Shown here: positions 8,897-17,926 of the stretch, piece by piece
Layout: every line of letters begins with the position of its first letter
How positions within the stretch are numbered: position 1 is the stretch's first letter
NCBI GenBank assembly: GCA_963708245.1
Contig: OY970201.1
Location: 992,001 to 1,056,000 of the forward strand
DNA: 64,000 nt
Origin: CAVYXK01 sp963708245
Lineage (GTDB): Bacteria; Pseudomonadota; Alphaproteobacteria; Acetobacterales; Acetobacteraceae
Direction: 5' to 3'
Notes under the pieces: generated by a model
What the model was told of the DNA's origin: nothing
Seen by the model: only the letters and a program-made list of their open reading frames with translations
Databases searched by the model: none
Position numbers and translations under genes: made by a program

Positions 8897-9038
8897 GTCG
8901 CCAGCCCTTTCTGGAGCGAACGTACCAGCCATGGTTTCGCGGCACAATCGTTCGGCCCAGCCATCCGTTGATGTAGCTCAATGCAAGAAGACGGTACCGG
9001 ATACACAGTGAAAACGCGGGTACCAGGATGGGGCAGCG

Positions 9039-9230
9039 ATGATGATGCGACGCCAGGCCAGTGGTGGTCTTCTCGCGGTTGCGGCGCTTGCCACGGCGCC
9101 GGTGATCACGCGGGCGCAACAGCCTTTGGATCTGCCACCGCCGCGAAGCGAGGGGGGTCTGCCCCTGACCGCCGCGCTGCAGCGAAGGCGTTCCATTCGC
9201 GAATACTCGAGCCGGACGCTTGGTGCACAG
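9039..9230 (+). pseudogene. 5' fragment of a secreted nitroreductase-family gene
   Basis: The first ~64 codons read MMMRRQASGGLLAVAALATA (a twin-arginine-like signal peptide), then PLDLPPPRSEGGLPLTAALQ and RRRSIREYSSRTLGAQ. This is the usual N-terminus of exported nitroreductase/SagB-like proteins, including the FMN-binding RRSIREY. After about 9230 the frame reads nonsense, because the DNA there is the antisense of an RND adaptor gene. About two thirds of the expected protein (~200 residues in the family) is missing, so the gene must be inactive. Confidence 0.7.
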
Positions 9231-10319
9231 ATTGAAGATGATCGCGGATGCAGGCACGATCAGGGCCGGAGACGTACGCGGGATCTGCAGCTCGACCGTG
9301 CAGTATATCCCCGGGGTCAAGGTACCCTTTGGGTTGGGTACATCAACCTCAGTAAGCAGGGTCCGGGTCCCCGGCTGGAGGGCGTCCGCGATTCGTGTCA
9401 CCTTGCCGCGGAAAGTCAGGTTAGGCATCTCCGGGACGCGAACGATGGCGTCAACTCCCGGCTTCACGCCAAAAGCATCGTCCTGCGGGACATAAACCCA
9501 AACGCGGATCACATCGCCGTCCACCATCGAAAACATTGAGGTACCGCTCGTCGCGTCAGCGGTGATCAGGCTGCCGACATCAATGTTCCGCTGAGTAATC
9601 ACTCCATCGAAGGGCGCCACCACCTGCTGGTAGGTCTTCTGCTGGCTTTGATACTTTAGCTGCGCCTGCACAGCCGCGGCATTGAGTTGGGCGGCCAGTG
9701 TCGCGTTCTGTTGAGCCTGATAGCTATAACGATCGACGTCGCCTTGCTCCTGCGTGTACCAGCCCTGCTTGGCGAGGATGGAAGAGCGGATGGTGGTCAC
9801 CAGTGCCGACTTGCGCTCCGCGTCGTTTTGGAGCTGCGTTGCCACGGCTTGCGCCAGGCTATTCTGGTATTGGGCGACCTGGTCCTCGACTTCGGGTGCG
9901 GTGATCTCCGCGAGGAGCTGCCCCGCTTTGACGTGATCGCCTATATCGACAAAGCGCTTTAGCACATACCCGCTCGCGCGGGCGTAAATGTTTGCCTGCT
10001 CGAAAGCGAGTGTTGTGCCAGGCAGCGTCACGTCCACGTCGCCGTAACGTCGCCCCACCTCATCAACCCTTACGTTCGGCACGAAATTGGCTTGCTGCTC
10101 CGCGGTTTGGACGACCTGGAGATGCTGCGTGTAATGCCGCCATACGCCCTCAGCGAGCGCACCAGAAATGAGCACGAGCACGCCGACCCCGACCAGCCAG
10201 CCCCTGGACCTGCTCGGCCTTCCGGGCTTGGCCGGTGGCAGTTGGACAATATCGCCATCAGGTGCCGGGGAAAGCGGCTGCGGGGCTTCCGAGGCGGGCG
10301 ATCGGTTGATCTCGTTCAT
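9231..10319 (-). pseudogene. RND efflux periplasmic adaptor, C-terminus lost
   Basis: About 363 residues of a membrane fusion protein: an N-terminal anchor (GWLVGVGVLVLISGAL), lipoyl halves (ANIYARASGYVLKRFVDIGD, GQLLAEITAPE), a helical hairpin rich in Ala/Gln, then a beta barrel (VVAPFDGVITQRNIDVGSLI). The family sequence holds up to PASAIIFN near 9231. Beyond it the frame continues for about 115 codons into an unrelated Arg-rich read-through because the DNA is the start of a nitroreductase gene on the other strand. The ~65-residue membrane-proximal end is therefore absent. It starts with an ATGA overlap with the RND permease stop, so the two were one operon; no outer-membrane channel gene follows. 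Confidence 0.75.
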
Positions 10320-13300
10320 TCAAGTGTCTCCTCGAAGACGCCGTGCGCCTGCTTGCCGTCATTGCCTTTGCGCAGCATCGCGAACAGGTAGGGCACGACC
10401 AAAAGTGTGGTCGGGGTTGCGAACAGGAGGCCGCCGATGACCGCACGCGCGAGGACGGCATTCTGTTCCTCGCCCGGGCCGCCGATTGCCATCGGGATCA
10501 TGCCGACGATCATCGCGGTCGCCGTCATCAGCACCGGCCGAATGCGGGTGTGTCCCGCCGAGATCGCCGCATCGAATGCTTTCATGCCGGCGAGCTGCTG
10601 CTCACGTGCGAACGTGACGAGCAGGATCGAGTTCGCCGAAGCGACCCCGACCGCCATGATCGCGCCCATCAGCGACGGAACGCTCAGCGTAGTATCGGTG
10701 ATGTAAAGCATGGTGACGATGCCGCAGAACGTCGCCGGCAACGCCAGGATGACGACAAACGGATCACCAAAATTCTGATAGTTCACGACCATCAGCAGGT
10801 AGACGAAAACGGCGGCGAACAAGAGGCCGATGCTCATATCGCTGAAGGCGTTGTTCATGCTTGGAATTTGACCGGTCACCTGTATCGTGTTGCCGGGGGA
10901 CAGGTTTTTCTGCAGACCTGCCGTGATCTTCCGGATCTCTCCGGCGATGCTGCCGAGATCGCGCCCCTGGGTACTAGCGTAGACCTCGTAGACCGGCTGG
11001 ATGTTGGCTTGATTCGCGCTGCCAGGCACCGAGTCGCGCGTGAAGGTCGCCACATTGCTGAGCTCGCCCGGCACCAGTTGGGCAGTCGGCGGGGCGTTTC
11101 CCGTGCTGACCGGTGTATTGCCGACGTCGTCGAGCGAGCTAACTTGGTATTGCGGCGTCTGGACGGCGATGTAATATGGGATCCCGTTTGTCGGGTCCGT
11201 CCAAAAATTAGGCGCCACTTGTTCGGAGGAGCTCAGGCTCGTGCCGACGTTATTACCGATGTCACTCGCGGTGATGCCGAACTGCAGGGCCCGGGTGCGG
11301 TCGATCTGGACGTAGAAATCTGGGGCGTAAACTTCCTGTTGCAGATGCGTATCGACAACGCCCGGAATAGCGGCGATGCGGCGGCACAGCTCCTTGGCGA
11401 TGCGCAGGTTTCTTGCTCTGTCATAACCGACAGTGCGGACGTCGATCTGCGCGGTGAGCCCGAAATTCAGAATCTGCGTCGCCATGTCCGCAGGCTGGAA
11501 ATAGAACAGATCCTCGGGGAACGCAGCCGGCAGCACCTCCCGCAATTTGCGGACATAGTCGGCCGTCGGCGCATGACCCTCGTTCAGCGAGATCATGATC
11601 ACGCCGTCGTTGACTGCGATGGTCGTACCGTCCGAGAACGCCCAGTTATATGAGCGTGCCGGCACCCCGAAATTGTCGACGATCAGATCGAGGTCTTGCT
11701 TCGGAATGACCTGGCGGATCTTGTCCTCGACCGCCTGGAAAATCTGCTCCGTCACCTCGATGCGGGTGCCCGGCGGCGCGCGGACGTGCAACTGGATCAT
11801 GCCGCCATCGATCGCCGGATAGAAATCGCGACCGACAGAGATGAACATCACGGCGGCGAGGGCGAGCACCAGGATAGCGAGGATCGGAACGATGATCCGG
11901 CGGGTCAGCAGCATTGTGAGCAACTGGACATAATTTTGGCGCAGACGCTCGAACGTGCGCTCGAACCAGGCGTGGAACCGGGCGAAGAAGCCGGTGCCGG
12001 AATTCCCCGCCGACGCGCCGTGCGCCTGACCCTTCAGCAACTGACCGATGGTGATCGGCGTCAGGGTCCGCGACAGGCCGTAGGAAGCAAGCATCGCAAA
12101 GACGACGGCAACGCCCAGCGGCGTGAACAGATATTTGGCGGGTCCCTCTAGAAAAATCACCGATGTAAAGACACAACTGATCGACAAGGTCGAGACCAGC
12201 GTCGGTATCGCGATTTCGGCTGCGCCGTGAAGCGTCGCCTTTGGCAGCGGCATTTTCTCCTCGTCGAGGAGGCGGTAGGTGTTCTCGATCGTCACCGTCG
12301 AGTCATCGACGAGAATGCCGACCGCGAGCGCGAGTCCGCCCAGTGTCATCGTATTGATCGTCTCGCCGAGGAAGTAGAGGACGACGAGTGAGGTCAGCAT
12401 CGCCAGTGGGATCGAGATCATAACGACGATCGTCGGCCGCCATGAACCGAGAAATAGCAGGATCATCAGTGCCGTGAGCCCGGCCGCGATCGCACCTTCG
12501 CGAAGCACGCTGACCACCGATGAGACAACGAACACAGACTGGTCAAACAACGATTTTATGACCATGCCGGGCGGCGCCGCGGCCCGCGCGATGTTCAGCA
12601 CGTGTTTGACCGCATTGACGACCGTCAACGTCGAAGCGTTGCCGTTCTTGATGATGCTGAGCAGCACAGAACGCTTGCCGTCCGCTCTCACGACGTTCTG
12701 TTGCACCAGGTTGCCATCTCGGACATGACCGATATCTCTGAGGAACACGGTGGCGCCGTTCGAATATCCGACCGGGATCTCGTTGAGCGCCTCGATCGTC
12801 AGCGGCATCGCATTGGTGCGGACGGTGTAATCAGTCTTGCCGATCTTCGCATCGCCGCCTGGCAGGGTCAGGTTCTGAGCGTTGACCGCATTCACCACCT
12901 GCAGCGGTGTCAGGCCCTCCGCGAGAAGCTTCGTCTGATCGATGTCGACCATGATCTGCCGGTATTTACCACCGGCGGGCGTCGGCAACGTGACGCCGTG
13001 GATCGGCGCAAGCATCTGCCGCAGCTTGTAGATACCGTAGTCGTAGAGTTGTGACTCGTTGAGGATGTCGGAGCTGAGGCTGATCTGCAGGACGGGCACC
13101 GCGGACGCGCTGTACTGAACAACTACCGGCGGTTCGATCCCGGTTGGCATCAAGGCGCGGATCGCGTTCGTGGCGGCGACGATCTGGGAAATCGCAAGGT
13201 CGAGGTTGACGTCCGGCTGGAAATAGATCTTCTGGACCGAGATGCCGTTCACGGTCTCGGCTTCGATGTCCCTGATTCCTTTCACGTTCGAACTGATCGA

Positions 13301-13507
13301 GTACTGACTATAGGTGGTGACACGCTGCTCCATCTCCGTCGTGTCGAGGCCGGTATACTGCCAGATGACCGAGACCACCGGGATATTGATCTCCGGGAAG
13401 ATATCGGTGGGCATTTCAAAGACTGCGGTGACCCCGAGAAACAGGATCAGCGCCGCCACCACGTAAAAGGTATGCGGGTATTTCAGCGCGAAGCGAACGA
13501 TTCCCAA
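10316..13507 (-). CDS. RND efflux permease (HAE1/CzcA-like), full length
   Basis: 1063 residues, the normal size for an inner-membrane RND pump that exchanges protons for drugs or other substrates. The N-terminal first helix (YPHTFYVVAALILFLG) is followed by a porter domain. TM4 carries the paired proton-relay aspartates in AVGILVDDSTVTIENTYRLL. The second half repeats the fold (GLLFAAVFVYLLMVVNYQNF, PSLMGAIMAVGVASANSILL) and the protein ends normally. The gene overlaps its adaptor by ATGA, but that adaptor is truncated and the channel gene is gone. The pump may therefore be stranded or may use another adaptor. Substrate is not predictable. Confidence 0.9.
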   Translation of the reverse strand: MGIVRFALKYPHTFYVVAALILFLGVTAVFEMPTDIFPEINIPVVSVIWQYTGLDTTEMEQRVTTYSQYSISSNVKGIRDIEAETVNGISVQKIYFQPDVNLDLAISQIVAATNAIRALMPTGIEPPVVVQYSASAVPVLQISLSSDILNESQLYDYGIYKLRQMLAPIHGVTLPTPAGGKYRQIMVDIDQTKLLAEGLTPLQVVNAVNAQNLTLPGGDAKIGKTDYTVRTNAMPLTIEALNEIPVGYSNGATVFLRDIGHVRDGNLVQQNVVRADGKRSVLLSIIKNGNASTLTVVNAVKHVLNIARAAAPPGMVIKSLFDQSVFVVSSVVSVLREGAIAAGLTALMILLFLGSWRPTIVVMISIPLAMLTSLVVLYFLGETINTMTLGGLALAVGILVDDSTVTIENTYRLLDEEKMPLPKATLHGAAEIAIPTLVSTLSISCVFTSVIFLEGPAKYLFTPLGVAVVFAMLASYGLSRTLTPITIGQLLKGQAHGASAGNSGTGFFARFHAWFERTFERLRQNYVQLLTMLLTRRIIVPILAILVLALAAVMFISVGRDFYPAIDGGMIQLHVRAPPGTRIEVTEQIFQAVEDKIRQVIPKQDLDLIVDNFGVPARSYNWAFSDGTTIAVNDGVIMISLNEGHAPTADYVRKLREVLPAAFPEDLFYFQPADMATQILNFGLTAQIDVRTVGYDRARNLRIAKELCRRIAAIPGVVDTHLQQEVYAPDFYVQIDRTRALQFGITASDIGNNVGTSLSSSEQVAPNFWTDPTNGIPYYIAVQTPQYQVSSLDDVGNTPVSTGNAPPTAQLVPGELSNVATFTRDSVPGSANQANIQPVYEVYASTQGRDLGSIAGEIRKITAGLQKNLSPGNTIQVTGQIPSMNNAFSDMSIGLLFAAVFVYLLMVVNYQNFGDPFVVILALPATFCGIVTMLYITDTTLSVPSLMGAIMAVGVASANSILLVTFAREQQLAGMKAFDAAISAGHTRIRPVLMTATAMIVGMIPMAIGGPGEEQNAVLARAVIGGLLFATPTTLLVVPYLFAMLRKGNDGKQAHGVFEETLE

Positions 13508-14164
13508 GCAATGCCTCCGGTCATTCTATGGCGCAACTTGCTGCCTGCATGTGTTGCATTCACGTCCTCAGTAAGACGATCCGCTCGATACTCTTGCCCC
13601 CTATCGGAGACAGCGGGGCACGGTTGCTGTTGCCGGCCGCCAGCCGGAGACGGCCGCCCTTGGCAGCACTACCGACCACACCTTCCGGTGTGACCATAGC
13701 GAACTTGGTGTGTCCCCCTTCTCGGGCACCGGTGTTGTGCCATCGGTCCTGCCTGCGATCCTGATGGCGCATTCAATTCCGCGCGAGCCCAAGAAGTCGC
13801 GCTCGGCTGCCACCCATATGAGAAAATAAACCAACGCGGGAGCGACCATCCCGACGATGAACTAGTCCATCAACCGAGCCCTTTCCACTGATGCCGTCAG
13901 CCTCGCTGGAGGCCCCGCGAGGCAGATGGGTTTCCTCTGGAGGTTCTCAACCATACCGCTAAGCTTACTGCTTAAGCCGAAAGCAAGCACGTGCTCGCAG
14001 CATAACACCATGCCGTCGCAGAATGACCGCGGAACGCGACGCAATACGCGTGTATATCAGCACGACCGGCAGAGATTGCATTCCGCGTATCATTTGGACG
14101 CATAGCCGGTCGATCGATCCAGCCCCAGCTACCCCCCACTGATGCAGCGGAACAGGAGTTAAGG
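13508..14164. other. 657-base gap with no convincing gene
   Basis: The region lies between the divergent RND permease (-) and aldo/keto reductase (+) genes and should hold both promoters. The only item of note is on the minus strand near 13870-13750: a hydrophobic reading (FIVGMVAPALVYFLIWVAAE) preceded by ATG GAC TAG, which looks like the remnant of a small membrane protein with a stop at codon 3. No RNA gene or clear hairpin was recognised. Confidence 0.4.
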
Positions 14165-15169
14165 ATGGAGCAGATCGAAATTGCCGGGACCGGCATGACA
14201 TCGTCTCGCGTCGCTCTCGGTACTTGGGCGATTGGCGGATGGATGTGGGGCGGCACCGACGAACAGCAATCAGTCGCAACGATCCATGCGGCGCTCGAGC
14301 GTGGTATCACCATGATCGACACCGCGCCCGCATATGGTTTTGGACGTGCCGAGGAGATCGTGGGCCGGGCGCTGGCCGAAGGCGGTCGGCGCGAAAAGGT
14401 GCTGATCGCCACTAAGGTCGGGCTGAACTGGCGCGACGGGCAAGTGTTCCGCGATGCCAGCGTCCGCCGGATCCGCCAGGAGATCGAGGACTCGTTACGC
14501 CGGCTTCGTACCGATCGTATCGATCTCTATCAGGTGCACTGGCCCGATCCCTCCGTGCCCATCGAGGAGACCGCGCTTGTGCTGGCTCGCCTGCTGCAGG
14601 CGGGTAAAATCCGCGCGATCGGAGTCAGCAACTTCTCCGCCGCCGAGATGGAGCGGTTCCGCGCGGTGGCGCCGCTGCACAGCGTGCAGCCACCGTATAA
14701 CCTGTTCGAGCGCGAGGCCGAAGCCGAGGTGCTGCCGTATGCGCAACACCATCACCTCACCGTCCTTGCCTACGGTGCGCTCTGCCGCGGTTTGCTTAGC
14801 GGGCGCATGCAAACCGGCACCCGTTTCACCGGCGATGACCTGCGCCGCACGGATCCCAAGTTCCAACAGCCGCGTTATGGCCAGTACCTCGCCGCGGTCG
14901 ATGCGCTCGCGCAGTTCGCCAGAGAGCGCTATGGCCGAAGCGTGCTGGCGCTGGCGGTGCGTTGGATCCTCGACCTTGGTGAGACGATTGCACTGTGGGG
15001 CGCTCGCCGGCCCGACCAGCTCGACCCGGTGGCAGAGGTCAGCGGCTGGACGCTCGATGCCGCCGCGTTGCAGGAGATTGAGACGATCCTCCAGCGCCAC
15101 GTCAAAGACCCGGTGGGCCCGCAGTTCATGGCACCGCCGCAGAAGCCTGAGGCACGCGCCGCCGCCTGA
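14165..15169 (+). CDS. Aldo/keto reductase
   Basis: 334 residues of the NADPH-dependent aldo/keto reductase superfamily, a TIM barrel that reduces aldehydes or ketones. The catalytic tetrad can be placed: Asp and Tyr in MIDTAPAYGFG, Lys in IATKVGLNW, His in YQVHWPDP. The C-terminal cofactor region is weaker (ALWGARRPDQLDPV). AGGAG sits 10 bases before the ATG. A GC-rich hairpin follows 40 bases after the stop. It stands alone between the RND remnant region and a LysR gene; the real substrate is unknown. Confidence 0.9.
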   Translation: MEQIEIAGTGMTSSRVALGTWAIGGWMWGGTDEQQSVATIHAALERGITMIDTAPAYGFGRAEEIVGRALAEGGRREKVLIATKVGLNWRDGQVFRDASVRRIRQEIEDSLRRLRTDRIDLYQVHWPDPSVPIEETALVLARLLQAGKIRAIGVSNFSAAEMERFRAVAPLHSVQPPYNLFEREAEAEVLPYAQHHHLTVLAYGALCRGLLSGRMQTGTRFTGDDLRRTDPKFQQPRYGQYLAAVDALAQFARERYGRSVLALAVRWILDLGETIALWGARRPDQLDPVAEVSGWTLDAAALQEIETILQRHVKDPVGPQFMAPPQKPEARAAA

Positions 15170-15208
15170 GCGCGACGCCGGCTCTTCCGAACCACCGACG
15201 GATAGGCA

Positions 15209-15234
15209 CGCCTGGGCGCTGACAGGCCCAGGCG
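15209..15234 (+). terminator. GC-rich hairpin after the aldo/keto reductase
   Basis: A perfect 9-bp inverted repeat, CGCCTGGGC (15209-15217) and GCCCAGGCG (15226-15234), with an 8-base loop. There is no T-run after it, so it is terminator-like and not a classic intrinsic terminator. Confidence 0.4.
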
Positions 15235-15291
15235 CGGCACATAGGGCGGGGCGAAGTTGCATAGCAGCAAACCGCCCCCACATGGCCCCAT

Positions 15292-15315
15292 GACCATGCC
15301 GATTCCATGATGGTC
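15292..15315. promoter_or_regulatory. Possible LysR operator dyad
   Basis: GACCAT (15292-15297) and ATGGTC (15310-15315) form a dyad about 20 bases upstream of the LysR start, embedded in a run of CATG-containing words. LysR proteins commonly bind interrupted dyads near their own gene. The assignment is weak. Confidence 0.25.
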
Positions 15316-15337
15316 CCATGCGGGTTTGGAATGAGCC

Positions 15338-16372
15338 ATGTTGCAAACTTCCCTCTCGACGCGGCCCTCGATTTCGCCAGCGGTAGCGGGACTCTCGGAT
15401 CGGCAGGCAGGTACGCCGCCGGTCCGGAGCGAACTCGCCGCACCCGGCACAGTCAACTGGGGCGCCATCGACCTCAACCTGCTGATCGTGTTCGACGCCG
15501 TGATGCAGGAGCGCAATCTCACCCGCGCTGGCCGGCAACTTGGCCTGAGTCAGCCGGCGGCAAGCCACGCGCTTGCGCGGCTGCGGGCGACGCTGAAGGA
15601 CGACCTGTTCATCCGCACGCCAGAGGGCATGCAGCCGACGGCGCGCGCGCAGCAGATGGCCGAACCGGTGCGCGACGCACTGCGCACGCTGCGCTTGACG
15701 CTGGAGCCGGAAGAGTTCGATCCGGCCATAGCGACCAGGACTTTCACCATAGCGGTGAACAACCATGCGGCCCGCGCCATCGTGCCGGAACTGGCGCGCC
15801 GCGTGTCCGAGGTGGCGCCGCATGTCAGCCTGGACGTGCAGCCGGTCGGGCAGCGTGACGTGCTGGATCAGCTCGATCTGGGGGCGGACGTCGCGCTGAC
15901 CAGGCTGGTCGATGGCGGCGAGCGGTTCAAGTGCGTGGGTATCATGGAAGACGATTTCGTTGTGATCTTCGACCGCGACCATCCGGCAAGCCGGGCTCCC
16001 GTCTTCACCGCGGAACACGTGGCGGAATTTCCGCATGTCCTCACCAGCTCGACCGGAGATGACACCACTTTCATCGACGAGGCGTTGGAGCAACATGGCC
16101 TCGCGCGCAAGGTTGCCGTGCGCGTCCCATTGCTGTCGATCGTGCTGATGCTGGTCGGCTCAGACAGTCTTGCCGTGCTGCCGCGCCGTGTGGCCTTGGA
16201 CCTGACGCGGGTCTGCCCGCTGGTGATGCGCGAGCTGCCGTTCCCCTCGCCACGGATCTCGCTCGCCATGCTCTGGCATCGGCGGATGGATGGTCATCCA
16301 GCGCATCGTTGGCTGAGAGGCATGATCCGCTCCTCGGTCGAGCCACGCAAATTGCACGCCGAGCAAGCCTGA
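15338..16372 (+). CDS. LysR-family transcriptional regulator
   Basis: 344 residues. The winged helix-turn-helix lies at about 45-105 (IDLNLLIVFDAVMQERNLTR, LGLSQPAASHALARLR, DDLFIRTPEGMQPT), followed by a periplasmic-binding-like effector domain (FTIAVNNHAARAIVPEL and onwards). The ~40 residues before the DNA-binding domain are longer than usual and Pro/Ser-rich, so the true start could lie further in, although the ATG at 15338 is the most natural. The sequence resembles the NodD/NahR-type branch, which often activates catabolic or efflux genes. Its target here is unclear: the next gene is a broken RND pump. Confidence 0.9.
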   Translation: MLQTSLSTRPSISPAVAGLSDRQAGTPPVRSELAAPGTVNWGAIDLNLLIVFDAVMQERNLTRAGRQLGLSQPAASHALARLRATLKDDLFIRTPEGMQPTARAQQMAEPVRDALRTLRLTLEPEEFDPAIATRTFTIAVNNHAARAIVPELARRVSEVAPHVSLDVQPVGQRDVLDQLDLGADVALTRLVDGGERFKCVGIMEDDFVVIFDRDHPASRAPVFTAEHVAEFPHVLTSSTGDDTTFIDEALEQHGLARKVAVRVPLLSIVLMLVGSDSLAVLPRRVALDLTRVCPLVMRELPFPSPRISLAMLWHRRMDGHPAHRWLRGMIRSSVEPRKLHAEQA

Positions 16373-16667
16373 AGGCTTTATTCCCGATCCGCATATGGGC
16401 ATGCGCGATACCGGGTCTCCATTACGCCCGATGCAAATCGACATCCCGCCGACGGCGGAGGCCTCGGCGATAGATTGACGCTGCCACCGCACGACCAATG
16501 ACCGATCCGCCGTCCGGCGGGTCCGCAGCAGACGGTGGTGGTGTTATGGCAGGACGGCGGAGACGACTCGCCTCCCGACTGGTAGGCTTGAGCATCGTGC
16601 TTGCGATCGCGGCGGTCGCGGCGGCCAGGGGCTTCGCAAACCGTGGGATCACCGCCCGAACGACGGC
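16373..16667. other. Scar region between the LysR gene and the RND remnant
   Basis: About 295 bases without a recognised gene. A 41-codon reading from 16546 (MAGRRRRLASRLVGLSIVLA and on) has a hydrophobic core but ends in the RND remnant and has no family I know. The start of the RND homology near 16668 marks the likely break point of a deletion or rearrangement. Confidence 0.4.
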
Positions 16668-17915
16668 GTGATGAAGGTGATCGCGCGCCTGGCACAGAAG
16701 GCGCAGGTCATTCCTGACGTGCAACTTTATATGCAGCCGGCGCAGGACATCAACATAGGCGGCCGGCTGTCGCGCACCCTGTTCCAGTACACGCTGCAAG
16801 ACGCAGATGCCAATGAGCTGAATGTTTGGGCGCCGAAGATGCTCGCCCGCATGAAGGCCTTGCCGATCCTGCGCGACGTCGCGACCGACCAGCAGATCGC
16901 CGGTACCACCGCGACCCTGACCATCAACCGAGAGGCGGCGCAGCGCTTCGGCATCGAGCCGCAGCAGATCGACGACACGCTGTATGACGCGTTCGGCCAG
17001 CGCGAGGTCACGCAGTACTTCACTCAGCTCAACTCCTATTTTGTCATCCTGGAAGTACCGCCACAGCTCGAGGGCGACACGAACACACTGAACAAGCTGT
17101 ACGTGAAACCGCCGAGCGGTCCGGCCGTGCCGCTGTCCGAGCTGGTGAAGATCGACACCGTGCCGATCACTCCGCTCGCCGTGAACCACCAGAGTCAGTT
17201 CCCGGCGGTGACGATCTCGTTCAATCTCGCGCCAGGTGCCGCGCTCGGCGACGCGGTGCAGGCCATCGAGCGGATCCGCAGCCAACTCAACGCGCCGATC
17301 TCGTTGCAGGGATCGTTCCAGGGCGCCGCGCAGGCTTTCCAGGACTCGCTGTCCACGGAGCCCTATCTGATCGCCGCGGCACTGATATCGGTGTACATGA
17401 TCCTTGGCATCCTGTACGAAAGCTACATCCTGCCGCTGACTATCCTTTCCACACTGCCCTCCGCCGGCGTCGGCGCCCTGTTGATGCTGATGATCGCGCA
17501 TGTCGATCTGTCGGTCATCGCCATGATCGGCATCATTCTGCTGATCGGAATTGTGAAGAAGAACGGCATCATGATGGTGGATTTCGCGATCAACGCCGAA
17601 CGGCGGGACGGGATGCAGCCTCTGGAAGCAATCCGCCAAGCCTGCCTGCTGCGCTTCCGCCCGATCCTGATGACCACGATGGCGGCACTGCTGAGCGGGC
17701 TGCCGCTGATGCTGGAGCACGGGGCCGGATCGGAGATGCGCCAGCCGCTCGGCTACGCGATGGTCGGCGGGCTGATGCTCAGTCAGGTGCTGACACTCTA
17801 TACGACACCGGTGATCTATCTCTATCTCGACAGGTTCCAGCACTGGCTGGCGCCGCGGCGGCACGCGCGCCTGCCGCGATTGGCGGAGAAGCTGGGAGAA
17901 GCCAGCGCCGGTTGA
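16668..17915 (+). pseudogene. C-terminal 40% of an MdtC-like RND permease (5' truncated)
   Basis: 415 residues match only the second half of an RND permease of the MdtB/MdtC type, normally about 1040 residues. It opens inside the second porter loop (QPAQDINIGGRLSRTLFQYT) and continues through transmembrane helices 8-12 (LIAAALISVYMILGILYESY, GIILLIGIVKKNGIMMVDFA, LSGLPLMLEHGAGSEMRQPL). The first six helices and the proton-relay aspartates of TM4 are missing, so it cannot pump. The GTG at 16668 is just the first start codon in the remnant. It is a different subfamily from the intact pump at 10316-13507. Confidence 0.8.
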
Positions 17916-17926
17916 AGTGGGCCCCT

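Noticed and set aside
9039..9539. 166-residue secreted protein on the plus strand
   Set aside because: Only the first ~64 codons match nitroreductases; the rest is antisense to the RND adaptor, so it is a truncated fragment.
13508..13871. Several 70-80 residue frames in the gap upstream of the RND pump
   Set aside because: They overlap each other on both strands, have no recognisable domains or ribosome-binding sites, and at best represent a remnant.
16422..17864. 480-residue minus-strand frame over the RND remnant
   Set aside because: His/Arg/Gln-rich antisense reading of a clear transmembrane RND sequence.
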